Shown here piece after piece: positions 1 through 10,619 of a stretch of DNA of 64,000 nucleotides. Position 1 is the first letter of the stretch. Every line of letters starts with the position of its first letter. The notes under the pieces are model-generated. The model was given only the letters and a program-made list of their open reading frames with translations, did not search any database and had not been told where the DNA came from. Source of the stretch: Sthenelais limicola. Lineage: Eukaryota; Annelida; Polychaeta; Phyllodocida; Sigalionidae. The DNA lies in assembly GCA_942159475.1 (NCBI GenBank), contig OW804095.1:54340773-54404772 (forward strand), given 5' to 3'. The translations under genes were made by a program, and so were the position numbers.

Positions 1-107
1 TTTCCGTTGATACACAAAGCTTTGCAGAAGTTAAAAAACATAGACAAAAATGATAATACTGATAAGTTATGACTCATTTCTCCCTAACACATTATATACA
101 AGTTATA

Positions 108-1605
108 CATATGGCCATTTCCACCAATTTGACAACATTTGGGCCCCTAGACACCCCCTGAGTACCCACAAATAATTTTTACATTTATCAGTTGATTTTT
201 TATTTTCTATCAACCTTATATATATGCACATTAAACTTTAAAAGTTTGGAACCATTCTGATAATTAGGAATTTGTTTACAGGGGGGTCGAAAATAGATCC
301 CAAATATGAAAAAAATGCTAAAAATAGTATGACGAATAATGGTACATATTTCTACATAAATGAGTATTTAAATTAGAAATAGATAAAACAAATATGCACA
401 TAATGTATTGAACTATTTTGTACTTGATAGGTCTCGACATAAGGATCATAACACCTTTTATTTGGTGAAGATATTCTAACTAGAAGAAAAGTTACAGCCA
501 AATAACCATTCAGTAATGGTAATAATAATGGCAGCAGCAAGGGTGATAGGTCATTGACCCTCTGCCCACATTATAATGTATTTATACACATTATATAAAT
601 CATTATATTTAGAATATATATAACATTCATTACCCTTATTTAGGTTTTTAAGTTGACTCAAATACTTGTATTTAATGTTCCTGTTCTGTTTAAGTATTTA
701 GAGGCAAAATCTTCAAGGATAAACGTTCTAATATTATGTATATATGTTAGAGATATAATTTCTGATATTATGTGACAGCAGGCGTGACGGCACATGACGG
801 CAGGCGTGACGGCACACGACACAACGTGACTGCAAATTTTTAAAGCATTTTGCCTTAAGAATCATGTAAAAACGGCACAGAAATCATGAATTCCAATCTA
901 CAAAGGTTGATATTAAGCAAAGTCAATAATAAATGTCAAATTTAGATTTTATTATTAAATTTATGCCTTATAAAGCTCTAAAAACCCTAAAATATGCGTG
1001 ACGGCACACGACATGAACTCTGGGACCCACCACCTTTTGGCACCATGTTATTTCTCTGCTATGATCCAAGAAAAACTCAAATAAATACATTTAATGTTTT
1101 TACATATATATATCCCATGCATTTTATCATTATTCCTAATAATTTGATAGATATATATATTTTTTATTTTTTTATTCTACCTTAGGCACACTGCGTGACG
1201 GCACACGACATGGGGGGTGCCCCACACAAAAAAAAATTGGTTTTTGATGGCTTTTGGCGAAAAAATATTTTTTTTGCATTTTTTTTTACACAGATCATGT
1301 TCACGTAACCTACTATCACAACATATAAAAAAAAATGTTCAATTTTGAAGATTATTTAGAAATTCAGCAATTCCACGGACTAATGGCAGTTTAAAAAAAT
1401 GATTTTTGCCCCCAAAATGGGATTTTGAAATAAAAAAAAAAAAAATTGGACCAAAAATGCCAAAAATGTGGTTCTGCAGGTTGGTAGAACCATCCAATCA
1501 AAAAAATTTATCAAATTAATAGTAATTAATTTGATTTAAGCCCATTTTATCACTTTCCACGGTTTGGGGCCAAATGTTGTCAAATAGGTGGAATTGGCCA
1601 TATAC
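108..1605. repeat. Inverted repeat pair bounding about 1.5 kb
   Basis: The sequence near 108-150 (ATATGGCCATTTCCACC, then TTTGACAACATTTGG) reappears as its reverse complement near 1563-1605 (CCAAATGTTGTCAAA, then GGTGGAATTGGCCATAT). The arms are about 40 bp with a few mismatches, and weaker similarity may extend outward. This fits terminal or subterminal inverted repeats of a degraded DNA transposon. I found no transposase and no clear target-site duplication. Confidence 0.45.
781..1213 (+). repeat. Recurrent GCGTGACGGCACACGAC word
   Basis: A 17-18 bp word built around GTGACGGCACACGAC appears near 803, 996 and 1193, with a partial copy at 782. The three full copies are about 190-200 bp apart. 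The sequence between them shows little similarity, so this is a spaced word rather than a clear tandem satellite. Confidence 0.45.
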
Positions 1606-1701
1606 AGTGTAGGTTAGGTGCAGCGGAGAATATTTGAGCGTACCACAAGTGTTAATGTCCCTTTTATTTTTAATGATATTTGGGTAATTGTACCTTAAGA
1701 T

Positions 1702-1862
1702 AGAACTCAACGAGAGATGGATCTAGCATGACGGATTCACAAAACACGAGTGCGTTGTTTTTCCGTTTTTCCCGAGTGGCGAAGCCACGAGTGAAAAACG
1801 GAAAAATAATGCACAAGTGTTTTGTGAATCCGTCATGCTAGATCCATCTCGAGTTGGGTTCT
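1702..1862. repeat. 161-nt near-perfect hairpin (foldback/MITE-like)
   Basis: Two 79-bp arms (1702-1780 and 1784-1862) are reverse complements with roughly nine mismatches, separated only by GAA. Both arms contain GATGGATCTAGCATGACGG and TTTTTCCGTTTTT. The innermost part reads GAGTGGC-GAA-GCCACGAG. So short a loop on so long a stem fits a foldback or palindromic MITE-like element. Transcribed, it would form a long double-stranded RNA hairpin. There is no coding content. Confidence 0.8.
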
Positions 1863-3689
1863 ATTTTTATGCCATGATATATATATTTTAGCCTTATTTA
1901 ATCATTATTTACCTTCATTTCGTGTCTCGCAACCCTCTGACTCGGCAGAAACAAGCACTTACAACGTTGCGTCATGAAATGAGCGTCATGAAATGAGCGT
2001 CATTGATTGGCGCAACTAAATTTACGCAACCAATCAAAATAACGTTGTAGATTGGTTGCATTCGAAAAGTGGATTCCACTAGTGCAATCCAGGCATGTTT
2101 ATGCCATGGTCTAATCTGGCCATGTTTTTGAGGATACGCACAGCTATCATGGCATAAATCCATTTATATGTGTGTTACTTGTTTATTTATTTAATTGTAT
2201 TATTGGTCGATAGGTCGAGAGGCGGTAGGGAGGGGGTCTGACCCCTGGGGAGAGCAAGCTGATGCAATGGAGCTGGATGATGAAATCCCCCAGCGACATT
2301 GCATGTGAGCTACCCCGCCATTAACTTGGAGGCTGATGCAATGGGCAGTGCTCCCTCAGCAACATGAGTTGCTGACGAAATGTCCACTGTACATTGCAGG
2401 ACGCCTAGAAAGGATGATGAAATGTATCCAGAATCTGTTGCAATGTTTAGAGTATAGGGGTTCCCCGTCATTGTATAGTCAGACCTTTTCCTGAGAGCTC
2501 TACTATCCAATGCTGTATAATGAAGATCTAAGCTGACTGACTGGAAGCCCTGCCACCTCGAACACTGACCATGATATAAATGACTTGCTATACATGACTA
2601 CTGTGTTATTGGAAGACTAATAAAAGAAGCCATTCTGTACTCCATGCCTTACTTTATACCTACATACATCACAAGCCAAGCATAATTCCCATTCGAAACA
2701 TCAATCCATTAGAAGTGATCCCCATTTATATTTACATCACGCGAGATCCGAGCATTTAGAGTAACTCCCTATTCCAATAGAAGTAATCCTTTATTGTAGT
2801 GTCCCCGCTCTACGGACTTTAACACGAGCAACATGCGCTGGAACAGGCCCATATCTGAAACAAGAAAAAAAAATTGTCATCTTGTGAAATTTGCGATGCA
2901 AAATGGAAAAAGCGCCCAGTTTAGAAAAACACCATCACCACATTAATGCCATGGCAACCAAAAATATGCTGTAGCTATTTCATAACTAGAGTAAAGTATG
3001 TATTGTATGAACTGACGCCCTAATCAATTTAAAATATTTTTCAAAACTGGACTGCCATTCCGGCTTTCACCAGGTCCCAATCAGAAAGGGAGACGAGTAT
3101 TGGTAATATCGCACATAAATCTCTGGTTATATTCCCAATGACTGCTTAGTTTATACTATAGATAAAGGAGATGGATGTAATAATGCATGATTTGTGATGA
3201 CGTTACTTGGCAAGAAATCGGTTCTTTTAAAAAATCAAGTTGAGTTGTACATTTTACGGATATGACTGGACACTCTGGAATATATGGATCTATATTGTTT
3301 CTGTATACAACAGATTCTAAGTATTTGATGCATGGTGTAAAAATGTCCGAATATTATATGGGTCAGATTTTCAGAATATGTACCATTGGCAGCTGTGCAC
3401 ATTTAGTAAATTCTGCTAAATTAGGCTGCAATTTGGTCAATACTGAGTAAATTCGAATATATTCGGCATTGCATTGATTCTGACAGTCTGTTTTGGTAAT
3501 TTTGAACTGTATTTTGAACTTTATTTTCGTCTAAAAATTGGGTTATTTGAGAGGATTGGTGATGGCCAATTGTACATTTTCTGGCGATTTCACCTATATA
3601 ATAATTATGCTATTAAATGTCATTTCGAAATTTTAAGGTTACTATAGTCATTTTATTTGCTTAAAGTACTCTTAGAATAAAAACATGAT
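1863..3689. other. Gene-free stretch
   Basis: There is no open frame longer than about 66 codons and no recognisable domain. Near 1972-1998 a short word (ATGAAATGAGCGTC) is directly repeated. I see no RNA gene or defined element. Confidence 0.45.
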
Positions 3690-5015
3690 TTATCAACTAT
3701 CTCTCTCTTCCTCTCACCCCCTCAATGGCTCCCCCTTTTTTCCTCTCCCCCAACTCTTTATTCTATCCCTCTCCCCCTCTCTCTCTCCCTGTCTTCACTC
3801 TCGATCTCCTCTCCTCCTCCCTCTTTGCCTTTTTCTTAGTTCTGTCTCATCCATTATTGTCCCTGTTTCACTCCCCCACACCCCACACCCAAACTCTCGT
3901 CACTTTGCATTTTTGTGAAAATACAAATCTATTATAGTCTCTTATACAATACATTATATAATTATATCATATATCAGATTTATCAGATTTTTATTATATA
4001 CTAGCAAAGTACCCGTCCCTTTCCCCTCCCTCTCTTCTCTGTTACTCATATCTTTTTTCCCTCCCCTCCCCCTCTCTGATTCCCCCACCCTCTCCCTCTT
4101 CTTACCTATCACAAAGAGGCACACTCATCTGCGATAGATAGTGTGGCGCTGCCTTATCTCTCTCTCCTCTATCAAATTACTCGATATCCTCCATCTCTCT
4201 CTCCTGTAGGCTAGGCCTATACATAGGCCTAGGCCTCTCTGTCCCTCCCTCCCCCTCTCTTTCTCTGTCCCTTCCTCCCCCTCTCTCTGTCCCTCCCTCC
4301 CCCTCTCTCTCTGTCCCTCCCTTCCTCTCTCTCTCTGTCCCTACCTCCCCCTCTCTCTGTTCCTCCCTCCCCTCTGTCCCTCCCTTCCCATCTCTGTCAC
4401 TCCCTCCCCCTATCTGTCCCTCCCTCCCCCTCTCTCTGTGTCCCCCACCCCCTCCCTCTCCCTCTCTCTTTGTCCCTCCCTCCCCCTCTCTCTGTCCCTC
4501 CCCCTCCCCATCTCTCTCTGTCCCTCCCTCCCCCTCTCTCTTTGTCCCTCCCTCCCCTCTTTGTCCCTCCCTTCCCATCTCTGTCCCTCCTTCCCCATCT
4601 CTGTCCCTCCCTACCGCTCTCTGTCCCTCCCTCCACCTCTCTCTCTCTGTGTCCCTCCCTAGCTCCCCCTCTCTCTCTCTGTCCCTCCCTCCCTCCCCTC
4701 TCTGTCCCTCCTTCCACCTCTCTCTCTGTATCCCTCCCTCCCCCTCTCTCTATGTCCCTCTCTCGCCCTCTCTCTCTTTCTCTGTCCCTGCCTCCCCATC
4801 TCTCTCTGTCCACCCTCCTTCTCTCTCTGTCCCTCCCTCCCTCTCTCTCTGTCCCTCCCTCTCTCCCCCTCCCTCTCTCCCCCTCTCTCTCTGTCCCTCC
4901 CTCCCCCTCTCTCTGTTCCTCCCTCCCCCTCTCTGTCCCTCCCTCTCCCTCTCTGTCTCTCCCTCTCTCTCCGCCTCTCTGTCTCTCTCTCTGTCTCTCT
5001 CTCTTTCTCTCCCAG
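3690..5015. repeat. CT-rich low-complexity satellite
   Basis: This is a long pyrimidine-rich tract. From about 4010 it is made of short units such as CTCTCTCTGTCCCTCCCTCCC in imperfect tandem order, and it ends near 5015. It stays open in several frames on both strands only because the repeat lacks stop codons, giving Ser/Pro/Leu-rich or Arg/Glu/Gly-rich translations. I treat those as artefacts. The tract is bounded by similar words, GTACCCGTCC, near 4008 and 5024. Confidence 0.85.
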
Positions 5016-5631
5016 AGAAAGAATGTACCCGTCCACACATTACTCCTCAATAAATTCATAAATTCTTTTTAGAAATAATATTAAATCCACATTATTTCTG
5101 TTTTCAAATAGATTTCCAATTAAATTTGGCAAGTTTAACATTCAAAATAATGAAGATATTGTTTCAATTTTTTTTCAGTAGGCCTATGTATAGCCTACAG
5201 TACCCTCACAGTAGGTTTACCCAGAGAAACAGGAGGAGGGGAGAGGGAAAAGAGAGATTTCAGAAGGGACATCAAACCTGCTCTATCCCAAATGCCGATC
5301 GAAGGCATATATTGGGGTACTGTGTCGCCATTTCTCATGGGATTTTGATGGTTCAAAATTCTCTGTGATGCTGACATGTTTGTGATTCATTTGGTATAAA
5401 AGGCAACTATATAGGATGAATTGTCTTTCCTGCAAAGATGTTACGGTAGGCCTACATGCTGTTTAAAATGTATTTAAAATTAAAAAGGCCAGAATATAGG
5501 CCTAGCGCCAGGGTAGTTTTCTGACCATGTTGTCAAATATTTTCCACATATATTGTTCATGTGCTTAGAATGCTCAGGTACTAAGTTGTGAAAGATGAAT
5601 AATAATAATCATTTTTTAGACCTTACTACGG
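5016..5631. other. Gene-free stretch with TAGGCCTA words
   Basis: I see no gene here. Several TAGGCCTA-like words lie between 5179 and 5640. The open frames are short and composition-driven. Confidence 0.4.
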
Positions 5632-5794
5632 TAGGCCTACCCCAACGTAGGCACCCTGTGATTTTAGCCATTTTTGGCAATCAAATTAGGCCTAATATCT
5701 CCAAATTTAAAAAAAAACGTCCAGTAAATTGTCGGATTCCTATAAGAAATAGAAACACAACTGCCTCTACAATCCAAGTGCCAAAGGCACTTGT
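5632..5794 (+). repeat. Dispersed repeat, copy 1, with terminal hairpin
   Basis: This matches 12858-13013 in the same orientation over about 160 bp with small indels. Both copies stop at a hairpin; here CAAGTGCC at 5775-5782 pairs with GGCACTTG at 5786-5793 across a 3-nt loop. A shared 3' boundary at a hairpin suggests a non-autonomous mobile element. The class is not known. Confidence 0.65.
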
Positions 5795-6319
5795 AACCTA
5801 CTTATATTAAATCGTGGTTTTTGACCTGTGGGTTTGAGGTCAAGCTGCACTATGTAGGTCACGCCAAAGTGTGGTAACTGCGCGCCTCTCACTCAGTGTA
5901 CACATTGGTGCAGGTGTAAGCTTATCATTTGGGGTACCTTCAGAGACCATTTAACTATTATGAGCCATCTTCTAAAGCCTCTTTTAGATGTGTTACTATT
6001 TCAAATTCCTTTACCACTCTATTTCCATGTTTGTTTTTTTGATAAGACCCTCTTTAAGGCTCTTATAAAACAACCCAGATATACGCATGGGCTAAGGCTA
6101 GGCAGCTACCACCCATGGCATTGATGTGTGTTTACAGCAAGCTATATCATAGGCTTATGTAATCCCAGGCAGGCGGACATCCCTCCCTCACTCCCTCCCT
6201 CTGCTCTCTTTCTCTCTCTCTCCTCTGAGGTAGGAATGGGAGGAGGAAGAAGGAAGGGATCGAAGCGGTGGAGGAAGAAGAGGAGAGGTGAAGGAGGGGG
6301 TGTAATTAAAAGGGGAGGG
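5795..6319. other. Gene-free stretch
   Basis: I see no recognisable gene. A short CT-rich then GA-rich tract lies at 6181-6310. An open frame runs through it into the T-rich minisatellite, but it is compositional. Confidence 0.4.
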
Positions 6320-6600
6320 AGACCAATTTTTTTTTATGACCAACTTTTTTTACGACAGACTTCTTTTTCGACAAACTTTTTTATGACCAACTTTTTTTCG
6401 GCCAACTTTTCTTTTTTTTTACAACCAACCAGTTTTTTTCAACCAGTTTTTTTCGACCAACTCTTTTTCGGTCAACTTTTTTTTTCGACCCAACTTTTTT
6501 TCGACCAACTTTTTTTGTTTACAACCAACCTGTTTTTTCAACCATTTTTTTTCAACCATCATTTATTATGGTCAACTTTATTTTTGACACTTTTTTTATA
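6320..6600 (+). repeat. T-rich minisatellite (TTTTTTTCGACCAACT-like units)
   Basis: Imperfect tandem units of about 15-20 bp, built on GACCAACTTTTTTTC, run up to about 40 bp before the first Ngaro repeat. The in-frame translation is a Phe-rich artefact. Confidence 0.7.
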
Positions 6601-6637
6601 CATGTACTGTAACTCATATTTTGTACTGAAAATAATT

Positions 6638-6792
6638 CTGTGAGAATTGTACTGATGTATCATTCTTGGGCATTAAAACCAACGTACTGCAGACTATCAC
6701 CATTCCAGCACCACGTGACTCTCTTAGCCAATCACAGGCTCAGCACTCCCGGGCTTCTCGTGCATGGCGGCAGATAGAGGCTTTTTCGTTCC
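6638..6792 (+). repeat. Ngaro split direct repeat A1
   Basis: This 155-bp repeat begins CTGTGAGAATTGTACTG, ends TTTTTCGTTCC, and recurs essentially identically at 11837-11991. It carries candidate promoter elements and ends about 80 bp before the Gag ATG. Confidence 0.9.
6712..6732 (+). promoter_or_regulatory. Candidate promoter elements in Ngaro A repeat
   Basis: An E-box CACGTG (6712-6717) is followed by a CCAAT box (6728-6732). A YY1-like ATGGCGGC lies about 35 bp further on. Position in the 5' repeat, upstream of Gag, suggests the element's own promoter. No TATA box is evident. This is inferred from motifs only. Confidence 0.35.
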
Positions 6793-6873
6793 TCGTCGTC
6801 GACTAGCTTCCATCATCAACTTAGCCATTTACGGCTGCCTTACTTCTGCCCCTGCACTTATTTGTACTTAGAG

Positions 6874-8058
6874 ATGGCCGGGAAACGCAAGAGGAACACC
6901 TTGGTCGTTACTCCACCTCGCTCGCCTCAGAAGAAAGGACGGCCTGCGCCAAGGCAGAGAAACTTTCAAGATGGCGAAGGCCAGCAACGAGCAGACCAAG
7001 ACGCTCAGCGTGACGCGCCTCAACGGCCGCAGCCAGCAGCCAATCAGCGCATCACCCAACCTCAACCGGACCCAGTAACGCGCGAAGACATGCGCACAAT
7101 GTACAACGACATCATGGTTGCCGTGCATGATATAGCAGCGAAGCAAAACAAGGTTCCTAACCCACAAGAGCTACCAAGAGCTCTTGTTCCTGCTGTTCAG
7201 CCTGAACAGCATCCGATACAGCTGCTGCAAACTCCGCAGACACCACTGACTGCAAATCTACTGCCGGGCGCCTCTCTGACTCCGGCTTCAGCTGCAGTCG
7301 CCCCACCGCCGCCGCCACAGCAACCGCCGCCAACATGGGCTCGGTATCAAGTCCCTCTACAGCCAATGACTCCGGGCGCTTCGTCGAGGCCCCCTGCAAG
7401 TGCGGCACTTGGACAACCTCAGACATCATGGACTCACTCAGCCGGCCAGTCTCTCCCGATGGTACAGCCTCTGTTTTCTGGGGAATCAGGGGCTCTCCCT
7501 CCGCCGAGGGACTTGGCGGCTAAGTATAGAGAGGATGATTTTGTCTTCGAGGCCCTCGATCGTCAGTTCCCGTCATACATGCAAGCAAAAGGTATGCTTA
7601 AATACGTTAAACCTTTCTCAACCCCCGAGGCCTCACTGCCTCCCCTCATGTATAAGGAAGTCAGGAGGGAGAAGCGTGAGCTCGAGTTTCCCGAATATGT
7701 GTGCGGTTTCGCAAGAATGCTAGCTCCAATTCTTGTAACAAACTCTCAGCCCTGGCATATGGCTAATCATCTGGAGCAGATGGCCGAGGACATGACCACC
7801 CGCCCGTGGGAGGGCATTAGGTCATGGTCACAGGCCTGCTTGGCATTCATCAACGACGGTCAAGCTAACTGGGCTAGTGACTATCTATTCCGCTCAAAAC
7901 GTGCTCGCTTGGCTTGGATGCAGCCCCCTATTAAACACTCTTCATCATCTTCTTCATCTGCCTCTGCATCGACGTCCTCTAAAATCTCAGCCCCGTGCCC
8001 TGTATTTAATACTGAGACGTGCAGGCACCAAGAAGTTGGCCTCAGGAGCATGGGGTAA
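6874..8058 (+). CDS. Ngaro ORF1, Gag-like protein
   Basis: The predicted protein is about 394 aa and should act as the nucleocapsid-like structural protein. The first ATG of the frame is at 6874 (MAGKRKRNTL). The N-terminus is basic and rich in Lys, Arg, Gln and Pro, fitting nucleic-acid binding or nuclear import. A Pro/Ala/Gln-rich linker follows at about residues 65-210. The more globular part, about residues 215-355, includes FVFEALDRQFPSY and a Trp-containing segment near the end. A Ser-rich tail closes the ORF. There is no CCHC zinc knuckle. The stop is reached just past a GGGGTAAGC donor-like site. The frame is the same as in ORF2, so a spliced Gag-Pol product is possible. The Gag assignment rests mainly on position. 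Confidence 0.75.
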   Translation: MAGKRKRNTLVVTPPRSPQKKGRPAPRQRNFQDGEGQQRADQDAQRDAPQRPQPAANQRITQPQPDPVTREDMRTMYNDIMVAVHDIAAKQNKVPNPQELPRALVPAVQPEQHPIQLLQTPQTPLTANLLPGASLTPASAAVAPPPPPQQPPPTWARYQVPLQPMTPGASSRPPASAALGQPQTSWTHSAGQSLPMVQPLFSGESGALPPPRDLAAKYREDDFVFEALDRQFPSYMQAKGMLKYVKPFSTPEASLPPLMYKEVRREKRELEFPEYVCGFARMLAPILVTNSQPWHMANHLEQMAEDMTTRPWEGIRSWSQACLAFINDGQANWASDYLFRSKRARLAWMQPPIKHSSSSSSSASASTSSKISAPCPVFNTETCRHQEVGLRSMG

Positions 8059-8481
8059 GCAATCCTCTTCATCCAACAATAAGTCATAATATGCCTGTTG
8101 ACAATGCTGTTTACATATGACGGGCTGCAGACTATTCCAACTACCCGTATGTAAACAATATGGCGGCCCCCATGTTTTAACTTTCGGTTCTACGGAACCC
8201 TTCAATTCCTTCATGTTATCTCGCCTTACGGCCTCGTTACTTCATGTTCCGGGCTTAGTTGATGCTCGCCCCATCGTCTGACTTTTAATATTCATTTACT
8301 TCTATTAGAGGCTGGTCATAGCTCGACAATTCCCCTCTCGAGACAACTGTGTGATGATGCTCGGCATGATTCAACATCGGAGCTTCCTATATCTAGTTCC
8401 GTCGGCCATGAAAACACAGGACCTATAAACTCGCCTCACCTGCAATCGAGTACCCAGTCTAAGGACCTGATTATTGATCTT
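8059..8481 (+). other. Ngaro ORF1-ORF2 spacer
   Basis: There are stops in the ORF frame from 8056 to TGA at 8260. From 8263 the pol frame is open but has no ATG until 8509. A GT donor-like site at 8055 and the acceptor-like CTATATCTAG ending at 8396 would join the two ORFs in frame. That is speculative. Confidence 0.4.
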
Positions 8482-10551
8482 GTGACTCAGGATTTCAAAG
8501 CCCTTGACATGTCTAGTGTTAGTTCGGACAGTCAATCGGCTCTTCTCCCGGCTGGTAGTGTTAGTCACCAGTCGGATTGTGTTACCTTTCATCAGTTTTA
8601 TTCTCCTCCACAGAGCGTGGATGCTCACTTAACGGAGGTAGTTAGTTCATCTACAGTTACAGTTCGTAATGACTCTGATCAGTTGTGTCAATCTTCACCT
8701 CCCCAGAGCATGGACGCTCATTTAATGGAGGTTGGACATAGTGTGGACTCAGACGATATACCACACCAGGACCTACTCCTTTGGGACATAGGTATTACCT
8801 CTCCCAATACTGACATTAAGGATGCTATGTTATCTCACCCTCCCAGCAGCCGCACATTCTTCTCATGGCCCTATCCAGCAATATGCATAGACTCGGAGAC
8901 TGCACTTATATATGAAAGGGTGCGTGCTGCGGCAGCCCCTAACTGGTGTGGTGCAAGGGTTGTGCTTCCGTCCAAGTTGAATAGGCATGTCTGGGAGATG
9001 GAGAGGACTGGACACTCCTCTGACCAAATGATTATGGATGGCCTCCTTTACGGGTTTCCCATACAATACCAGGGCCCCCCCCTGATGGATTCTACTGTGT
9101 ATGACAATCATCATTCTGCGCTAGCATTTCCTCTTCATATCCGCAAATACCTTGATACAGAAGTTGGCTTTGGCGCACTGTGCGGCCCTTTTGCCTCTCC
9201 GCCGTTCACGCCCTGGACTCATGTGAGCCCTATGATGTCCAGGCCCAAGCAGGACCTGTCCGCTAGGCGGATTATAGTCGACCTGTCATACCCTGAAGGC
9301 GGCATCAACAAGGATATTGCGAAGAACTGCTTTAACGGCTCCCCAGTCTTTCACAAGCTGCCAACTGTGTCAGACGCTGTGACTATCATTAATACCTTCC
9401 AAAGTAAGGCCTTCATGGCCGTTATTGATCTTAAAAGGGCATATAGACAGTTTGCAGTCTGCCCTCTCGACTGGTGTCTCCTAGCAGTTAAATTTCAAGA
9501 TTCTTATTACTTCGATCGAGCCCTTCCATTCGGCGCTCGTATGTCGAGCTATGTCATGCAATCCATCGCCGGGTTTCTAGTGAGAGCCCTGGATAAGAGA
9601 GGTATTACCTCTCTTATGTATTTAGACGATTTAATACTATTCGGAGAATCTCAGCCCTCTTTACAGGCCCATCTCCACGACACTCTTGAGCTCATCTCAT
9701 GTCTCGGACTGCAGCTTGCCCCAGACAAGTTGCAGCCCCCTGCAGACGCAGTAACATGGCTCGGAATAACTTTTGATGCCGCCAACAATCTTCTCCTTAT
9801 CCCACGGGATAAGCTCCACGACATCCAGTCGTGCTTGGCCAAATTTTCGAACTTCTCTTCACTATCTACAAATCAGATGCAGCAGGCTATAGGCCGCATA
9901 AACCATCTCTCAAAGGCCGTGCCTCCAGCCCGCCTCTTCATGAATAGACTTCTCAGTGCGCTCCGTGCAGCTGCTGGAGGTCCCATAGTCGTCACCCCAT
10001 CTGTTAAGGCGGACTTTGCATGGTTCCTCAGATTCCTTCCGCAGTTTAATGGGAAGGCCATCATGCCCTCTAATATAACATCGATGACCATTTGGGTGGA
10101 CTCATCTCTCACGGGAGCTGGGGGCACGGACGGCAAACGATCGTATGCATTCAACTTTACGCCAGATATGACAAACAAAACATCTATCAACCACCTGGAG
10201 GCATTCAACTGCCTAGCCGCTGCTAGGCTGTTCTGCTCAAGCTCTCAAGGAGGAACTACGGTTCAGATATGCTGCGACAACCAAGCTGCAGTACAAGCCA
10301 TGAATGGGGGCAGAGCTAGAGATGCAAGGCTGGCAGCTTGTGCTAGAGCCTTTTGGTTCTTGGCTGCCAAGCTTTCAATTAAATTCCTCTTTGTCCATGT
10401 GCCAGGCATATTCATGGAGCTCCCTGACACCCTCTCTCGTGCTTTTGCTTCAGACACTCATAAATTGCTCGCAGCTGAAATTATACGATCTAACTCCCTT
10501 AAACAGCTCCCAGTTACTGCTAATCATTACTCGATATTACACTTCTTGTAG
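8482..10551 (+). CDS. Ngaro ORF2, reverse transcriptase-RNase H
   Basis: This multidomain polymerase should copy the element RNA into DNA and degrade the RNA strand. The frame is open from 8263. The first ATG is at 8509 and the 8482 codon is GTG, so the true start is uncertain or lies in a spliced transcript. The RT core shows motif A at VIDLKRAYRQF (9421-9453), a palm segment PFGARMSS, and catalytic motif C YLDDLILF (about 9619-9642). RNase H follows, with WVDSS (first Asp), HLEAFN (Glu), CCDNQAA (Asp) and PDTLSRA (last Asp) in order. No protease, integrase or methyltransferase domain is seen. No internal stop or frameshift is visible. The YLDD form and the RNase H order are typical of DIRS-order elements. 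Confidence 0.92.
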   Translation: MTQDFKALDMSSVSSDSQSALLPAGSVSHQSDCVTFHQFYSPPQSVDAHLTEVVSSSTVTVRNDSDQLCQSSPPQSMDAHLMEVGHSVDSDDIPHQDLLLWDIGITSPNTDIKDAMLSHPPSSRTFFSWPYPAICIDSETALIYERVRAAAAPNWCGARVVLPSKLNRHVWEMERTGHSSDQMIMDGLLYGFPIQYQGPPLMDSTVYDNHHSALAFPLHIRKYLDTEVGFGALCGPFASPPFTPWTHVSPMMSRPKQDLSARRIIVDLSYPEGGINKDIAKNCFNGSPVFHKLPTVSDAVTIINTFQSKAFMAVIDLKRAYRQFAVCPLDWCLLAVKFQDSYYFDRALPFGARMSSYVMQSIAGFLVRALDKRGITSLMYLDDLILFGESQPSLQAHLHDTLELISCLGLQLAPDKLQPPADAVTWLGITFDAANNLLLIPRDKLHDIQSCLAKFSNFSSLSTNQMQQAIGRINHLSKAVPPARLFMNRLLSALRAAAGGPIVVTPSVKADFAWFLRFLPQFNGKAIMPSNITSMTIWVDSSLTGAGGTDGKRSYAFNFTPDMTNKTSINHLEAFNCLAAARLFCSSSQGGTTVQICCDNQAAVQAMNGGRARDARLAACARAFWFLAAKLSIKFLFVHVPGIFMELPDTLSRAFASDTHKLLAAEIIRSNSLKQLPVTANHYSILHFL

Positions 10552-10619
10552 GCTCTGCAGCCCAGCTCCTTGATCACTCAGCTAAGGCTCGACAACACGC
10601 CTCACACAGACCCGGGACC

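Larger units (their letters stand above)
1..1701. other. Gene-free AT-rich stretch
   Basis: I see no credible coding region here. The open frames are short and run through homopolymers and AT-rich words. The stretch holds an inverted repeat pair near 108-150 and 1563-1605 and several copies of a GTGACGGCACACGAC word, both listed separately. Several A and T homopolymers lie at 1228-1450. It could be the interior of an old non-autonomous DNA transposon, because related sequence faces inward from both ends. Confidence 0.5.

Noticed and set aside
781..1213. CRISPR-like array from the repeated GTGACGGCACACGAC word
   Set aside because: There are only three full copies with about 180 bp between them, in eukaryotic DNA, without cas genes.
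4177..5072. Several open frames of 60-220 codons on both strands in the CT-rich tract
   Set aside because: They arise from a stop-poor tandem repeat, occur in several frames at once, and encode only Arg/Glu/Gly or Ser/Pro/Leu runs.
6128..6643. 171-codon open frame rich in Phe before the Ngaro
   Set aside because: It runs through the T-rich minisatellite and reads into the A1 repeat; no domain and strong composition bias.
7157..8214. Open frames antisense or out of frame to Ngaro Gag
   Set aside because: They are shadows of the real Gag frame with no domain of their own.
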